64,000 nt of DNA from Maylandia zebra (taxonomy: Eukaryota > Chordata > Actinopteri > Cichliformes > Cichlidae): contig NC_135183.1 of assembly GCF_041146795.1 (NCBI RefSeq), forward strand, positions 8,691,340 through 8,755,339, written 5' to 3'. Both the position numbers and the translations under genes were made by a program. Positions 14,692 through 26,681 of the stretch are shown in pieces (positions within the stretch are counted from its first letter, which is position 1; every line of letters begins with the position of its first letter). The notes under the pieces were generated by a model. That model was not told the DNA's origin. It made no database searches and worked only from the letters and a program-made list of their open reading frames with translations.

Positions 14692-16330
14692 TATATATAT
14701 ATATAGATATATATATACACACAGTGGGGCAAAAAAGTATTTAGTCAGCCACTGATTGTGCAAGTTCCCCCACTTAAAATGATGACAGAGGTCAGTAATT
14801 TGCACCAGAGGTACACTTCAACTGTGAGAGGCAGAATGTGAAAAAAAAATCCATGAATTCACATGGTAGGATTTGTAAAGAATTTATTCATAAATTAGGG
14901 TGGAAAATAAGTATTTGGTCACCTCAAACAAGGAAAATCTCTGGCTCTCACAGACCTGTAACGTCTTCTGTAAGAAGCTTTTCTGTCCCCCACTCGTTAC
15001 CTGTATGAATGGCACCTGTTTGAACTCATCATCTGTATAAAAGACACCTGTCCACAGCCTCAAACAGTCAGACTCCAAACTCCGCCATGGCCAAGACCAA
15101 AGAGCTTTCGAAGGACACCAGGAAAAGTATTGTAGACCTGCACCAGACTGGGAAGAGTGAATCTACAATAGGCAAGCAGCTTGGTGTGAAAAAATCAACT
15201 GTGGGAGCAATCATCAGAAAATGGAAGACATGCAAGACCACTGATAATCTCCCTCGATCTGGGGCTCCACGCAAGATCTCATCCCGTGGGGTCAAAATGA
15301 TCATGAGAACGGTGAGCAAAGATCCCAGAACCACACGGGGGGACCCGGTGAATGACCTGCAGAGAGCTGGGACCAAAGTAACAAAGGTCACCATCAGTAA
15401 CACACTACAACGGCAGGGAATCAAATCCCGCAGTGCCAGACGTGTTCCGCTGCTGAAGCCAGTGCATGTCCAGGCCCGTCTGAAGTTTGCCAGAGAGCAC
15501 ATGGATGATACAGCAGAGGATTGGGAGAATGTCATGTGGTCAGATGAAACCAAAGTAGAACTTTTTGGTATAAACTCAACTCGTTGTGTTTGGAGGAAGA
15601 AGAATACTGAGTTGCATCCCAAGAACACCATACCTACTGTGAAGCATGGGGGTGGAAACATCATGCTATGGGGCTGTTTTTCTGCCAAGGGGACAGGACG
15701 ACTGATCCGTGTTAAGGACAGAATGAATGGGGCCATGTATCGTGAGATTTTGAGCCAAAACCTCCTTCCATCAGTGAGAACTTTGAAGATGAAACGAGGC
15801 TGGGTCTTCCAACATGACAATGATCCAAAACACACCGCCCGGGCAACAAAGGAGTGGCTCCGTAAGAAGCATTTGAAAGTCCTGGAGTGGCCTAGCCAGT
15901 CTCCAGACCTCAACCCCATAGAAAATCTGTGGCGGGAGTTGAAAGTCCGTGTTGCTCGGCGACAGCCCCAAAACATCACTGCTCTCGAGAAGATCTGCAT
16001 GGAGGAATGGGCCAAAATACCAGCTACTGTGTGTGCAAACCTGGTAAAGACCTATAGTAAACGTTTGACCTCTGTTATTGCCAACAAAGGTTATGTTACA
16101 AAGTATTGAGTTGTATTTTTGTTATTGACCAAATACTTATTTTCCACCCTGATTTACGAATAAATTCTTTACAAATCCTACCATGTGGATTCATGGATTT
16201 TTTTTTTCACATTCTGTCTCTCACAGTTGAAGTGTACCTCTGGTGCAAATTACTGACCTCTGTCATCATTTTAAGTGGGGGAACTTGCACAATCGGTGGC
16301 TGACTAAATACTTTTTTGCCCCACTGTATG

Positions 16331-16415
<85 letters not shown>

Positions 16416-19400
16416 CTATTATTAGAATAAAAATATAATTATGCCCCACATTGTTGCTCTGTGACGCTTGCTGACTCTGTACCTGTACGTGTCCTTGTGG
16501 TTGCATAAAAGCTCCCATCACGCCGAGAGCAGCAAGGAGCCGGGGTTTTTGTGATGTGGTTGTTGAATCGGTGAGGAGTGCAGGTATAATGGTGTGATAC
16601 ACCCGCTTCCTCCCAGCAACGCAGTTTATGTGATTACGGCACAGGGAAAAGTTAGCGCCGCGATTCTGCAGAGATAGAACAAAGAAATCAGAATTCAACC
16701 CTTTTAGCTTAAACACTTATGTTTTATGCTTCAGTCTATGTGGTTCCAGTTTAGGAGGCTACAATGTCTTCATGACTTCATCAATACATTTACATGCACA
16801 ACAAAAATGAGCTTGTAAGGTAATGTGAGCATGCAAATTAAGGTAATGAAATATGAAAATCTACAACTTTTTCCACCCAGGCTTCATTTTATATGTCTTT
16901 TTTCCCTTAGTTTCACACGGCAGCATTCATGTTCATGTAAAATTCTCTTACATATGTGCTGCTGTGTTACTGGGAAGTTTATTGTAATTATAAAAACCTA
17001 TAGAGCTTTATTAATGCGGTATATAAGAGGCAAGCTGAGAAATCAGCTGAAAGTGTGGTAATGCAGGATCTTGTTTTATGCTGATCACTTTAAAAATGAC
17101 CCTAATTATTTGAAGCATAATCTCATATTACACTAAATTCTTAGCATTTTTCCATGATTTAGAAGAATTCCTAGTCTTTCAGTAAATCAAACAGATAAAC
17201 GCCATTGCTACCTTACATGCGCACAAATAAAGACATTCTCTTTCTGACCCTTCAGACCTGTAGTGAGAATCCACAGTCTTTAGGGACCAGCCCCGTCCCA
17301 AAGCCCATATAGTTGCTGTTGACAAAGGAGCATGCATTCCTCTCACTGTCTATCACACAGAAATACACCGTGTCACTTCCTGTCATCAGGCCGGGCTCCA
17401 CTCGCTCCATGGCCCTGCAGAGTCACACAAACATACAAGAACAATCATATTCATTAATAAGTTCACCTGACAGGTCTGTTTTTTACTATTGATTTATTAA
17501 AATATTTGGAAAATGAAAGAAAAATTAAGACTCAAGTAGACTGAAAAGAAAACTTGTGTTGGTTTAAGAACAAAACCAAACTACCAAGTTTGCAAAGATA
17601 ATTGAAAGGTTTCATACTTATGCAATAAATGTTTCCATAAACACAATATTACAGGTATGAACGAGGGTTGAGGAGTTTTCCTGCCTTAAAGTACCTTTAT
17701 CTGTAGATTTCTATTTCTTTTACAATAACCAGATTATTGCAGTGCAGTAAAAAATATTTATAATTTCCTGTTTTTATATGACTTCCCATTATTGCCTAGT
17801 TTATTAGAAGCATCTAAACATTAAAAGTGTGAAGAGGCTGTGAGGATAACAAGACATCAGAATCAAATTGACGCCTCGTTTGGACCTGGTTGACTCATTT
17901 AGGTTAAGTTGACAACCAATGGAAGCGAGACGTAGAATTAGTGTGTGGATTTGTGTGTTTGATGGTGCAGTGACACCGAAATGAACTCGGCAATTTCAAA
18001 AAAGCAGGATTTAATACCCGGTATACATCAATATATGTTAATACAATTATTGTGTTGTTGTTAACTTTTATAGTCTGTTTGTCTTTCCCCTGATAAAGAC
18101 CAGATCAAGTTCAAAGTCCTCAACAATATAACACATTGTTTCTAAAATATACACTCACACAACGACACACGCCCTGGGTGAATGTGAGGGAAGAGACGAG
18201 AAGGGATGGGCGCTCAGGTCAGGGGAAGTATAAGTCTACAGACCTATCTAAAGTCAACAGAGGACGACTGGTACACACTGGTACTAACAGATATACACAC
18301 GCAGAAACACACACCTGTCCGTGCTGATGAGCTGTGCTCGCTGGTGACTGTAGCCCTTGTCCAGCAAGGTTTCCAAAGGGATAGTCACATGACTTGAGTC
18401 ACCCAGGTAACGCAGAGCATCTGTTAGAGCCAATCGCACAGCCTCAACCAGTACATGGATATAGTCAGAGCTGTTATGGCCTTTAGCTACACACACAAAC
18501 ACATAGAAATGTATTATAGGGCCCAGGAAAAGCCAAGTATGTAGGTTCATGAACTCTGACTGCACAAAAACAAAAACAGTTACTTATTTTACAATTTACT
18601 TTCTGTCAGTGTAAAGAAGTAGTACAAATTTAATCCATAAGATAACATAAGTTACGTGATAAAGAAGTGGTGCTGTAGTGAAAGAAATGAATTAATTAGG
18701 ACTCTTTGGACTTAAATTAGAAGAAATTAATGTGTAAAACTATAGAAAAAAGTTGCTATAGCTCATTGTCCAGTCTCTCCTGTAAATATAAAATGGTAAT
18801 TCACAAAAAAAATCTCTTTTTATAAATGTGGAGCCCATGGGGGGAAAAAATCTGTAGTAAATAGCGTAAAAAACAGAAAGATTTCTAGCTTTTCACTGTA
18901 TATCTATCACATAATTACTTTGGTGGAGTATAAATGGCCACGGGGAAGGTCCTTATCAATTACAGTTACAGATAAAGCTTTCTTCATATTTTCCAAAGCG
19001 GTCCAGGGGGCCGGTTTAGAGTCTTTGCTGGACAGATTCTGGCCCCCGGGACCTCATGTTTGGCATCCCTGCTATTTGGAAAAAAATTAACCTCATAGAG
19101 GTTAGTTTTTGTGGACAAGCATATCCTTTTCCCTTTTTGGTCAAAGGTAGATTAGAGCACACTGCGATGTGTTCCAGCACAGGGACGGCAGGTCGGGCCA
19201 GTGAAATCACCAGCGAGCTGACTTCCATAATGCAGGAAAATCCATTTTAATTTTACTGTTTTATTTATATTTTGAATGTCTCTTTAGTTTTTCTGCTGAG
19301 CAGCTTTTTATTTCCCCTGCGCTGGGCTGGGACAAACAGGCAGAACACTGTAACTAACTGGGTTGGGTTATAAAATGTGATTTATGAAAATCTCCAGACT

Positions 19401-19916
19401 CATATTTACTGTATACTTAAGATTTTACAACAGGCAATAATGCACCTGGCAGGGACTTCTTCACTGTCCCTGTGGTTACCTTTGAGTTGAGGAAAGTTCT
19501 CCAGGATGTTGAGCATGAGCAGGGCAGCCAGTCCCTGACTGTTAGGAGGAAGCTCCCACAGACGTACACCCTAAACACACAGTGAAGTCAAGTTCATTCT
19601 GCTGACCATGTTATTAAAATACACACATGACCGGCATCTTTGGTTTCTGACCTTGTACTCTGTGCTTATGGGGGTGATGACCTCGCTGTCATGGCTGCTC
19701 AGGTCACCCAAGGTCATGACTCCCCCATTTTGGTTGATGACGTCAACAATGGCCTGGGCCACTCTGCCCTGGTAGAAAGCTGGCTTGCCACGCTCACCGA
19801 GCTCCTGTCGATACATGAGCTCATGTACTGCTCACTCAGCCACAGTACAAAACGTTTTACAGATGGTGGTTAACATGATATCGAGGAACACTTGTCCAGT
19901 GTTTAAAAGTTCACTC

Positions 19917-19975
<59 letters not shown>

Positions 19976-22900
19976 TGTGACTTTTCCCCACAGTGAAGTC
20001 ACGCACAACTATCGAAGAACAATCAAAGAATCTAATCATCAATGAGGCTGAGGTCATCGCTGTTCTTTCCACTGCCTCATGGTCATGAGTGTAGGTGTGT
20101 GCGTGTGTCTGTGGGTGTTGAGATAGGGCACATTTGGCCATCTTCCTGCGTTATGGTATTATAAACGCTTGATTGTTTGAATTGATTTCAATCAATGCAT
20201 ATTTTAGTGGTGACTCACAAGCAGGCAACCACACACTCAGATAAACACACAATGACATAAGCCATGGTTTTCTTTAGTCTGACTGACTCCGGAATCTATG
20301 AAATGACAATAGTTGTATAAATGTGCCATTACATATACAAAATTAGACACAGAGTCATGGCTGAACATTCACATGAAGGTGGAGTACTTACAGTACTGAC
20401 ACATGGCACTAAAAAAAGCAGCATTCGCATTTCAGTAGCTGAATAAAGCTTAAGTTCAGCTTTATTGGCTTCAGGTCATAACAAATTACTCACAGTAACT
20501 TTTAAAACTACACTTAAAACATAATCACCATTTTATTTGTCAGAAGCAATACATCACACAAATCCTTTTTTCCCTCTACTGACTATCTTGTTACACACTG
20601 TACCCTGTCGAATTTTGCCAGGTCTTGCCAAGCTGTACAGCCAGAATGCTGACACCACATGAGCCATTTTGCTGCCCTTATATCCTCAGATGGGGCTTTT
20701 CTGCCCAAAGACAAGCTTTTAAAAGTATCACATACATCCATCCATTTCTATCTAATCCCCATTATCTATTGTTGTTCTGCTTTCACTACTTCCTCTCCAC
20801 TGTTCCATTACTCTTCTCTTAGAGATTTAACTTCCTATGATACCTCTGGGCTTATCCAAGGCCTTGTAGTATAAAAGGCTAAGTTAAATTTAGAAAACTC
20901 CTATAATGACACAGAACAAACAGGGGTTTCTCACAACTTCTACATTGTTGTGTTTCCTTCTTGTGTGAATAACACAAGTTATTAGAAATAAATGACCTTC
21001 TGCTCCTCAAGTGACCTGTGGATTTACCTTCAAAGTTCGAGCCAGGCCAGTGTTTTGGAATACTTGTCCACATTTGGGCGCATGACCGTCAATCATCAAT
21101 TCTACACCCAGTTCCTTTCCAGCATCCCTCAAAGCAGACACCCAGTTCGCCCAGTGGTGAGCTGTTAACTCAGCCACAGGAAACCCCACCTCTGCTAGTT
21201 CCACAGCCCCACTCAGGACCTCCTGTAAGGACAGCTAGCAAAGTAGGCAGAGGAAACACATGCATGTAACAGGAAACTGAACTGAACAGGAAGAGTGAGA
21301 TACTGCTCCGTGACAAAATAAGCAAAGGATACAACTAATTTACAATTTTCTGAGGGAATTCCACTAATTTGAATGTTGGTCATCAAGCAATGTGTTTGAT
21401 TTTCCTTCACCGCCATTTACATTGCACGTCATTTAACCTACATATAAGGTGAGAAGTAATGAACAAGTCATATTGATCTCTGTTGCTTCCAATATAATGG
21501 GAGTCTTTGAATATAATGGGAGTCTTTGAATATAATGGGAGTCTTTTTTGTTTGTTTTTTTAGATAGACTTTGTCCCCACTTTCAAGGACCTGCATCAAA
21601 TTTAACCATAGATGGACAAGTTATTGCAGCTGTGACCAAATAAAGGAAATCTCTACAGAGGCAATGATAAGCTTTTCCATTCTTTGTTGATGTCTCTTTG
21701 GTTCAAAGTCAAGTCCTATTTCCAGGCATGTTTGTGCATGCTGGTCACTTCTGCAGGGTTTATAGGTATTTACCTCAGTCAAATGATTTATCTCAGACGG
21801 GCTGCCAGAGTGTTCTATAAAACACTCCCATGTCACAGATATAGAAGACAAACATAAGTAAACCTTGTGACTTCCTAGCAGCTGCACAGTATCACACCAA
21901 CATGCTGGGGCCCCAGGGACTGTAACATTCAGAGCATCAAACACTGAAGGAGGCTTCTCTGCGGTGTAACCTTGTCCTTCCAGGAAGTCCAGGGTCAGTG
22001 CTCGGGGAGAATGACCACTGAGGACACAGAGAGAGGTTCGGTTTATTTTTGCACACATAGGGAAAAACAAGGAAAGCACCAAAGGATTCCCCACCTGCCA
22101 TTAATCCCTCTGATCTCTCCAGTGTTTCCGTTGTAGAACAAGCAGAAGGCGTCTCCACCAGGGCCGGTGCTGCACGGCTCTGTTACTGCCAGGGCTGCTG
22201 CTATGGCAACTGCAGCATCTGCCGCATTGCCACCGCGCTTCAGGACATCTGGACACAAATATGTACCCATGACTGATGGATGTGACTGGTTTGTGCAACA
22301 TATTAGATCACAACAGCATTCCTAGCATGAAATTGTCATGGTCCGGGGTCTTGGGCCCTGGGTTTTGCGTTTTCTTGGGCTTTTAATTCTTCACTATTTA
22401 TTTTGGTGTTCTGAGGCCTGTACAACAAAGCTGGATTTGGTTTTATCCACATAACCTAACCCAGGGCTTTCTACACTGTGACAGTGGTTCTTTTCTTACC
22501 AGGGTACATCACCATAGTAACTTATGCTGCAAACCAAACCTGGTCCAAAGCATGTTATGTTATGTAAACTCACCTCCTAATGATGAGTCAAGTCACAGTG
22601 TCACCATTCCTGGAACAACCCCTCTGACCTCTGTGCTCAGATAGTAGGGGGGTTTAAAATATTTTTAATAGCATCTAATGTCTTTGTTTATCCCTGATGA
22701 GCATCAGTAATAATGCTCATCTTTGGGGTTTTTGTATGTTTGTTTTTTTTTTCTTCCTGTTGGCTGCATGCAATTTTACGACAATTTTGTTGTTCTAAAA
22801 GTATTCATATAGAAATCACTGCGCCTATTTGTACTTGTGGATCTCTCTTGTTAGTTTTGATTAGTTTCACCTGTTTCTTGTTACCGATCTGTTTCCACTT

Positions 22901-25215
22901 TCCACTTTTTTATTACAACAGCTTACAAATAAACAGCTTTTGATATTTAACTCTCAGCGTCTTTGCATTTAGGTCCTTACCTCCATACACTCCAGCATAA
23001 TTTGACAAAAAGAACACTCTCACATCATGTTTTAGCTGAATTCTTTTCTCACAGCCCAATAAAAAACTTTTTAGATTTACAAATGAGCTTATATATTTAT
23101 TGTAGATGTCACAAAACACCAACAAACCAGATTTATGCTCACTTCTATAAGCAAATGTGTAATTACTGTTTAGCCTTTTTTGGCCCACATAACTGGTTAT
23201 ATAATCAATATACAATTAAGTGAATATGTGTGACTGAACACTTTTCTCTTATAAGTTCATTTGACACTCCTTTTTTAAAATGGTAATGCTGAAATGTGTT
23301 TAGAATTTTCTACTGTTCACAACGCTTTTTTAAAATAAATTTAAATACCATCTCATTTATGTCATGCAAACCATTTTTGCTTTAGACTTCAACCACCAGC
23401 TCCCTTTCCCTGTTCTTGATTAAGTACTGCTAGAGCTTAATCATGCAGATATTATTCTCTGAATCTCCAAGCACGATATCCCAGTACACTTCAGACCCAG
23501 CCACACCCTCAGACAAAAATTGGTTACCCATTGGAGTGCTCAGACCTCTACACTTAAGAAACCAAACAGCCCCCAGCTTGACAGGATAAGACATTTAAAG
23601 GATAAAGGTCACTCTTTTGAGGATTCCAATATTCACATTTTGGACAGAGAAGACAGATGGCTTAAAAGAGGAGTGAAAGAGGCCATCTATGTCCACTGTG
23701 AATGACCATCTTGGAAAGATCAGTGGAGGTGGCTTACCTAAAATGCAGTTTTGAGATCCCCTCCGAGTCACCTTCACCTCAACCCCAAATCACATCTTGT
23801 GTCAGGTGTTGTCAATAGGTCACATGACAGGGTGAGGCAAAGTTTTACAATGGTTTCACCCGAAACCTCTGCTGATAATGACCTACGCCTTTTTTCATAC
23901 CTTGGCTCATGTGATGGGGCACATGATCAATATTGGCTCAAAAGATCCACGATCCATATCCAATGGCTGAGGACTCCACAGATATTGTCAGTTTCGGGGC
24001 TCTGCAAACTATATTCTACTTATATTTGTATCTCAGAAGCACCAGAATACAGTATACTAAACAGAAATGAAAGCATAGACAGAACCGGCTCCGTGAGGGG
24101 ATCATATACATATACTACTCTAACTGGAATACTAATCAATATTGTGAGATGTATTGATTTTTTAAAACAAATCAGCCAATCACAATCAAGCTAGGTGAAA
24201 CAAGACATTACGAGAAATGATCGACACAATAACAATTTTATACCTATAATCGGGATTCTGACCTATATGCTCTGTTGTATCTATTTTAACTAATGCATTG
24301 TCAAGTCCCACAAGGAAGCCTGACATAAGGTTCTGGTATCCAGCTGCAAGGGTTTACAAAGTGATCCATCGGTGAACTGAATATCTTTCAGTCTTAAATT
24401 GCTGGTTGGACCAAACCAGTATCTAAGACTTTCTAACATCTTATAGACAAAACATAAACACTGAGGTGGCTTCAAACATATAGCTTATAGGTGGAGAAGG
24501 ATTTTGACTGGAATACAGGTGCATCCAATTTTAGTGGCCAATATAAAAATATATATACATTTTCACCTGTGTTTTCATCTAGCTTAAGGTCGAATTATTT
24601 TTCTTTTTTTAAGTATTCACAGCACATCGATATATATATATATACGATTAAGAAAAGTATCTTTATGACTCTTTGTGACCAATACTATAATAAATCCAGC
24701 CCTTTTTGGCCGCCGCCCTCTTGGCCAGATCTCTTATTTGTGGCTCAAAATGACTTGATATCTTTCATGAGAGATACGTTTGACATATGTTTAACAGATT
24801 ATTGGCAAGTAAGTCATTCATAACGGTTTAAATACGGGCAATGATGTTTTGGCACATACCGGAAATCCCTTTTTGGCTCAGCATAGTCTTCATAGCAGTT
24901 GCTGAGATTTGATGGTTTAATAGCATCAGATTAGCGCTTACGATACCAACTGAATCTTTACTGTCACCCTTTATTTTTTGTCTTTTGGGTTACAAACATG
25001 TTGGTAAATTTTGCGTCACGCAGTCAGATTCTTTGTGCTCATACTTCGAAATAAGAATATAAAAGTTTTTGGCTGTCTTTTCGTTTCAATTCTCCACGGC
25101 ACTCCACCCACTTACCCAGTCCTATACTGGAAGCTAAAGGTTGGCTGGAGGCCACGCAGCCGTGTAAACACACAACAGGGGACCGACGAGAGGAAAAAGT
25201 CAAGTCGGTTCCCAT
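11916..25215 (-). CDS. Gamma-glutamyltranspeptidase, YwrD-type (glutathione hydrolase-like proenzyme)
   Basis: Twelve coding exons on the minus strand: 25215-25116, 22248-22095, 22017-21864, 21234-21028, 19804-19652, 19570-19480, 18486-18315, 17414-17258, 16665-16483, 14498-14414, 13321-13226 and 12061-11916. All have GT/AG junctions and continuous phase, giving 565 residues and a TAG stop. Exon 1 gives [20 protein letters not shown], the conserved N terminus; exon 2 gives [13 protein letters not shown] and [13 protein letters not shown]. The family self-cleaves before a catalytic threonine, here best matched by Thr359 in [13 protein letters not shown]. YNxxN-type substrate residues are replaced by the YwrD-style [12 protein letters not shown]. 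The C terminus carries [12 protein letters not shown] and [10 protein letters not shown]. The expected reaction is gamma-glutamyl transfer or hydrolysis of glutathione-like substrates. No signal peptide or anchor is seen, unlike classical GGT1. Introns hold a Tc1 element, a SINE-free TG repeat and Penelope-like debris. Confidence 0.92.
13857..14240 (+). mobile_element. Decayed Tc1-like transposase fragment
   Basis: Phrases such as GTGTCACCACTTTGCCAA, TCAGAGGAAATCAGTCAGCA and GTTCCACATCGCC follow a Tc1-like transposase N-terminal region that I recognise from fish, with many differences and no open frame. It lies in a transpeptidase intron. Inverted repeats were not identified. Confidence 0.5.
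14650..14716. repeat. (TA)n microsatellite, left half
   Basis: TA repeat with interspersed GATA, abutting the left end of the Tc1-like element. Together with 16327-16405 it appears to be one tract split by the insertion. Confidence 0.9.
14722..14921 (+). repeat. Left terminal inverted repeat of the Tc1-like element
   Basis: About 200 bp, matching the reverse complement of 16126-16326. Long repeats of this size fit the IR/DR class of Tc1 elements. Confidence 0.9.
15087..16109 (+). CDS. Tc1-like transposase, uninterrupted
   Basis: A 340-codon frame, full length for the family. The N terminus ([20 protein letters not shown]) begins the paired-type helix-turn-helix DNA-binding region, about residues 1-110, with a GRPR-like linker (RSGAPRK). 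The DDE catalytic domain shows all three acids: Asp in MWSDETK, Asp in [10 protein letters not shown], and Glu in [10 protein letters not shown], with the DD34E spacing typical of Tc1. The enzyme cuts and pastes DNA between the flanking inverted repeats and inserts at TA. No stop or frameshift is seen, and the repeats are about 97% alike, so the copy is young. Whether it is still mobile cannot be told from sequence. The long antisense frame (16015-15068) is a shadow. Confidence 0.95.
   Translation: MAKTKELSKDTRKSIVDLHQTGKSESTIGKQLGVKKSTVGAIIRKWKTCKTTDNLPRSGAPRKISSRGVKMIMRTVSKDPRTTRGDPVNDLQRAGTKVTKVTISNTLQRQGIKSRSARRVPLLKPVHVQARLKFAREHMDDTAEDWENVMWSDETKVELFGINSTRCVWRKKNTELHPKNTIPTVKHGGGNIMLWGCFSAKGTGRLIRVKDRMNGAMYREILSQNLLPSVRTLKMKRGWVFQHDNDPKHTARATKEWLRKKHLKVLEWPSQSPDLNPIENLWRELKVRVARRQPQNITALEKICMEEWAKIPATVCANLVKTYSKRLTSVIANKGYVTKY
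16126..16326 (-). repeat. Right terminal inverted repeat of the Tc1-like element
   Basis: About 201 bp, the inverted match of 14722-14921, starting right after the transposase stop region and ending at GCCCCACTG before a TA. Confidence 0.9.
16327..16405. repeat. (TA)n microsatellite, right half
   Basis: About 70 bp of TA repeat following TATGTATG at the right end of the Tc1-like element, ending in TG repeats. Confidence 0.9.
18950..19072 (+). mobile_element. Possible hAT transposon end fragment
   Basis: The stretch around 19005-19072 (GGGGGCCGGTTTAGAGTC, TTCTGGCCCCCGGGACCTCA, TTTGGCATCCCTG) resembles the ends of fish hAT elements that normally finish in TTTGACACCCCTG. No partner repeat or target duplication was found, so the left limit is a guess. 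Confidence 0.4.
19924..19973. repeat. (TG)n microsatellite
   Basis: About 25 TG units in the transpeptidase intron between the exons at 21028-21234 and 19652-19804. Confidence 0.95.
21491..21547. repeat. 19-bp tandem repeat, three copies
   Basis: The unit AATATAATGGGAGTCTTTG occurs three times in a row, the last copy diverging at its final base. It lies in a transpeptidase intron and shows no coding frame. Confidence 0.9.
22408..22625. mobile_element. Possible non-autonomous DNA transposon remnant
   Basis: The stretch begins GAGGCCTGTACAACAAAGCTGG and includes GGTACATCACCATAGTAACT and a CCTGGTCCAAAGCATGTTAT-type segment. I recognise this as similar to a fish short DNA element with ends of the AGGCCTGTACTACGAAGC kind, but no partner inverted repeat was confirmed. 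Confidence 0.3.
23505..23830 (+). mobile_element. Penelope-like element remnant with GIY-YIG nuclease C terminus
   Basis: One frame (to 23705) reads [20 protein letters not shown] followed by [17 protein letters not shown], the signature at the C-terminal end of the GIY-YIG endonuclease of fish Penelope-like retroelements. After a stop, another frame continues [19 protein letters not shown], the usual tail, so the copy is broken by at least one frameshift. The reverse transcriptase part was not found. It lies in intron 1 of the transpeptidase gene. Confidence 0.7.
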
Positions 25216-25523
25216 TCTGGTTTCAAATATCAGCGACTGAGGCAGAAACTACGTGAAAATGACGGACGAGTAAAAAAGAGAACTGGACTTTACTCCTCTG
25301 ATCGATTGCTCTGATGTCGACAAGGCAGACAAGATAAGCGTATCGCAGACAACATCGATCATTGATCGGCGGGATAATCAGTATTATTGTTGTTTTTGTT
25401 GTTACTGCTGCGTTTATGTGCCACTTTATGAATTGCTTTAAGGTTAAGTTTTCACTCGGAAAACTGAGAACTGGCACAATCTCAACACTAACAGAAAAAA
25501 CTACAACGGAATCTCATAATGGA

Positions 25524-25556
25524 ATATCTAATGGAAATTGTTTTTCCATTAGATAT
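25524..25556. other. Perfect 14-bp hairpin upstream of the transpeptidase start
   Basis: ATATCTAATGGAAA and its exact inverse complement TTTCCATTAGATAT are separated by 5 nt. It lies about 310 bp upstream of the proposed transpeptidase start codon (25215), possibly in promoter DNA. No function is implied by the sequence itself. Confidence 0.6.
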
Positions 25557-25950
25557 GTGGGTTCTTTCAAAGATGGAACAAAGGTTAAATCGGACTATTA
25601 AAACAATAAATAAATAACAAAATGCACTTTTGTACTTGAATGGAATTTTAATAATTTAATTTAATTTAATTTAATAATTCACTAAATACAAAATAACAGA
25701 CAGAAAATACAATTCACAATCCAAGTGTTTAAAGTTTTATAGTTATCTAACAGCTACTCACATTTGTTAGCCTTTTATTGGGAGTTCACTTAAAGCTTAC
25801 AGTAATGGAGAATTGTCGCTATCAATAGTAACAGGTATATTTAAAAAATGTGTAAAGAGACTGACCAAATACTGTAGATCCACCTGAGGAAGCTAAATAT
25901 AGTTTACTGTATTTGTTTACTTCTGCCAAACAAGGAATGCTTTTTATGTG

Positions 25951-25955
25951 ATACT
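25951..25955. repeat. Target site duplication of the BEL/Pao element, left copy
   Basis: ATACT immediately left of the element; the same five bases follow it at 33195-33199. Confidence 0.85.
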
Positions 25956-26505
25956 TGTAGCATCCCTGGCTGAATGATGGTCTCTTATACTGATGCTTCA
26001 CAGAGGTTTTATTGGAAATGTTTTTATTGAAACATTCAGTGAAGACACCGTAAGAGCTAGGAGCAAAACAAAACCAGCAATATTAATACCATAAGATCAA
26101 AGGAAACAAATTTCTCCTGCTCACATATAGCATATACATCAAATTTACATCACTCAATTCATTGTATCACCTCACTAACTTACCACTACACATAAAGGTC
26201 AAGTTCAAGGTTAACAATATAAACTCTATTAAACGACATTTTGATTGCATGTAACTTATTCCGTTAAAGAAAACATTAACAAACCTTGTGCCACTGTCAG
26301 CCAGGTACTAATTGGCAAAGTAAACGTACATATTTTTCACTTTAAGGCACACTATTTATCATATCCTAAAAGAAACGTTACTAACAGCCCTTTAACGGTT
26401 TTGTGCCAGTTTCCTGTTTCAAAATAAAAGCATGGATTTCAAAATAAAACCGAAGTGCCTTTCAAACAAACGTAAAAATATTTACAAATTTAAAGGTCAT
26501 TTACA
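25956..26505 (-). repeat. BEL/Pao 3' LTR
   Basis: 550 bp; direct repeat of 32645-33194. Confidence 0.95.
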
Positions 26506-26681
26506 CTCCCACCAAATCATGAGTGTTTTAACAAAAGGGAGAACCATAACACGAATGATTTTTAAAAACGAATGACCTTAACCACAAGGCCTTTTACATA
26601 ACGAAAACAAAGAATTATCCATGCATGAGCCTGCAGGTAATGTCCACAAGTCTTCATACAATAAAGGGTATGGTCGTTGTC

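Larger units (their letters stand above)
14722..16326 (+). mobile_element. Full-length Tc1-like transposon inserted in a TA microsatellite
   Basis: About 1.6 kb bounded by inverted repeats of roughly 200 bp (14722-14921 and 16126-16326), both starting CAGTGGGGCAAAAAAGTATT when read inward. I count about six differences between them, close to 97% identity. The right end is followed by TA; the left is preceded by CACA after TATA, so the expected TA duplication is blurred there. Both sides continue as TA microsatellite, so the element apparently landed inside one TA tract. It sits in the intron between transpeptidase exons 9 and 10, in the opposite orientation. Confidence 0.93.

Noticed and set aside
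15068-16015. 315-codon open frame on the minus strand
   Set aside because: It is antisense to the Tc1 transposase and has no family resemblance.
16207-16716. 169-codon minus-strand frame
   Set aside because: It fuses a real transpeptidase exon (16483-16665) with a TA repeat and Tc1 end; only the exon is real.
21491-21547. Short regular repeats considered as a CRISPR-like array
   Set aside because: Units are contiguous without spacers, only three copies, in a vertebrate intron.
22043-22301. Start codons at 22270 and 22301 as the transpeptidase start
   Set aside because: A splice acceptor at 22249-22250 and the exon at 25116-25215 supply the conserved N terminus in phase.
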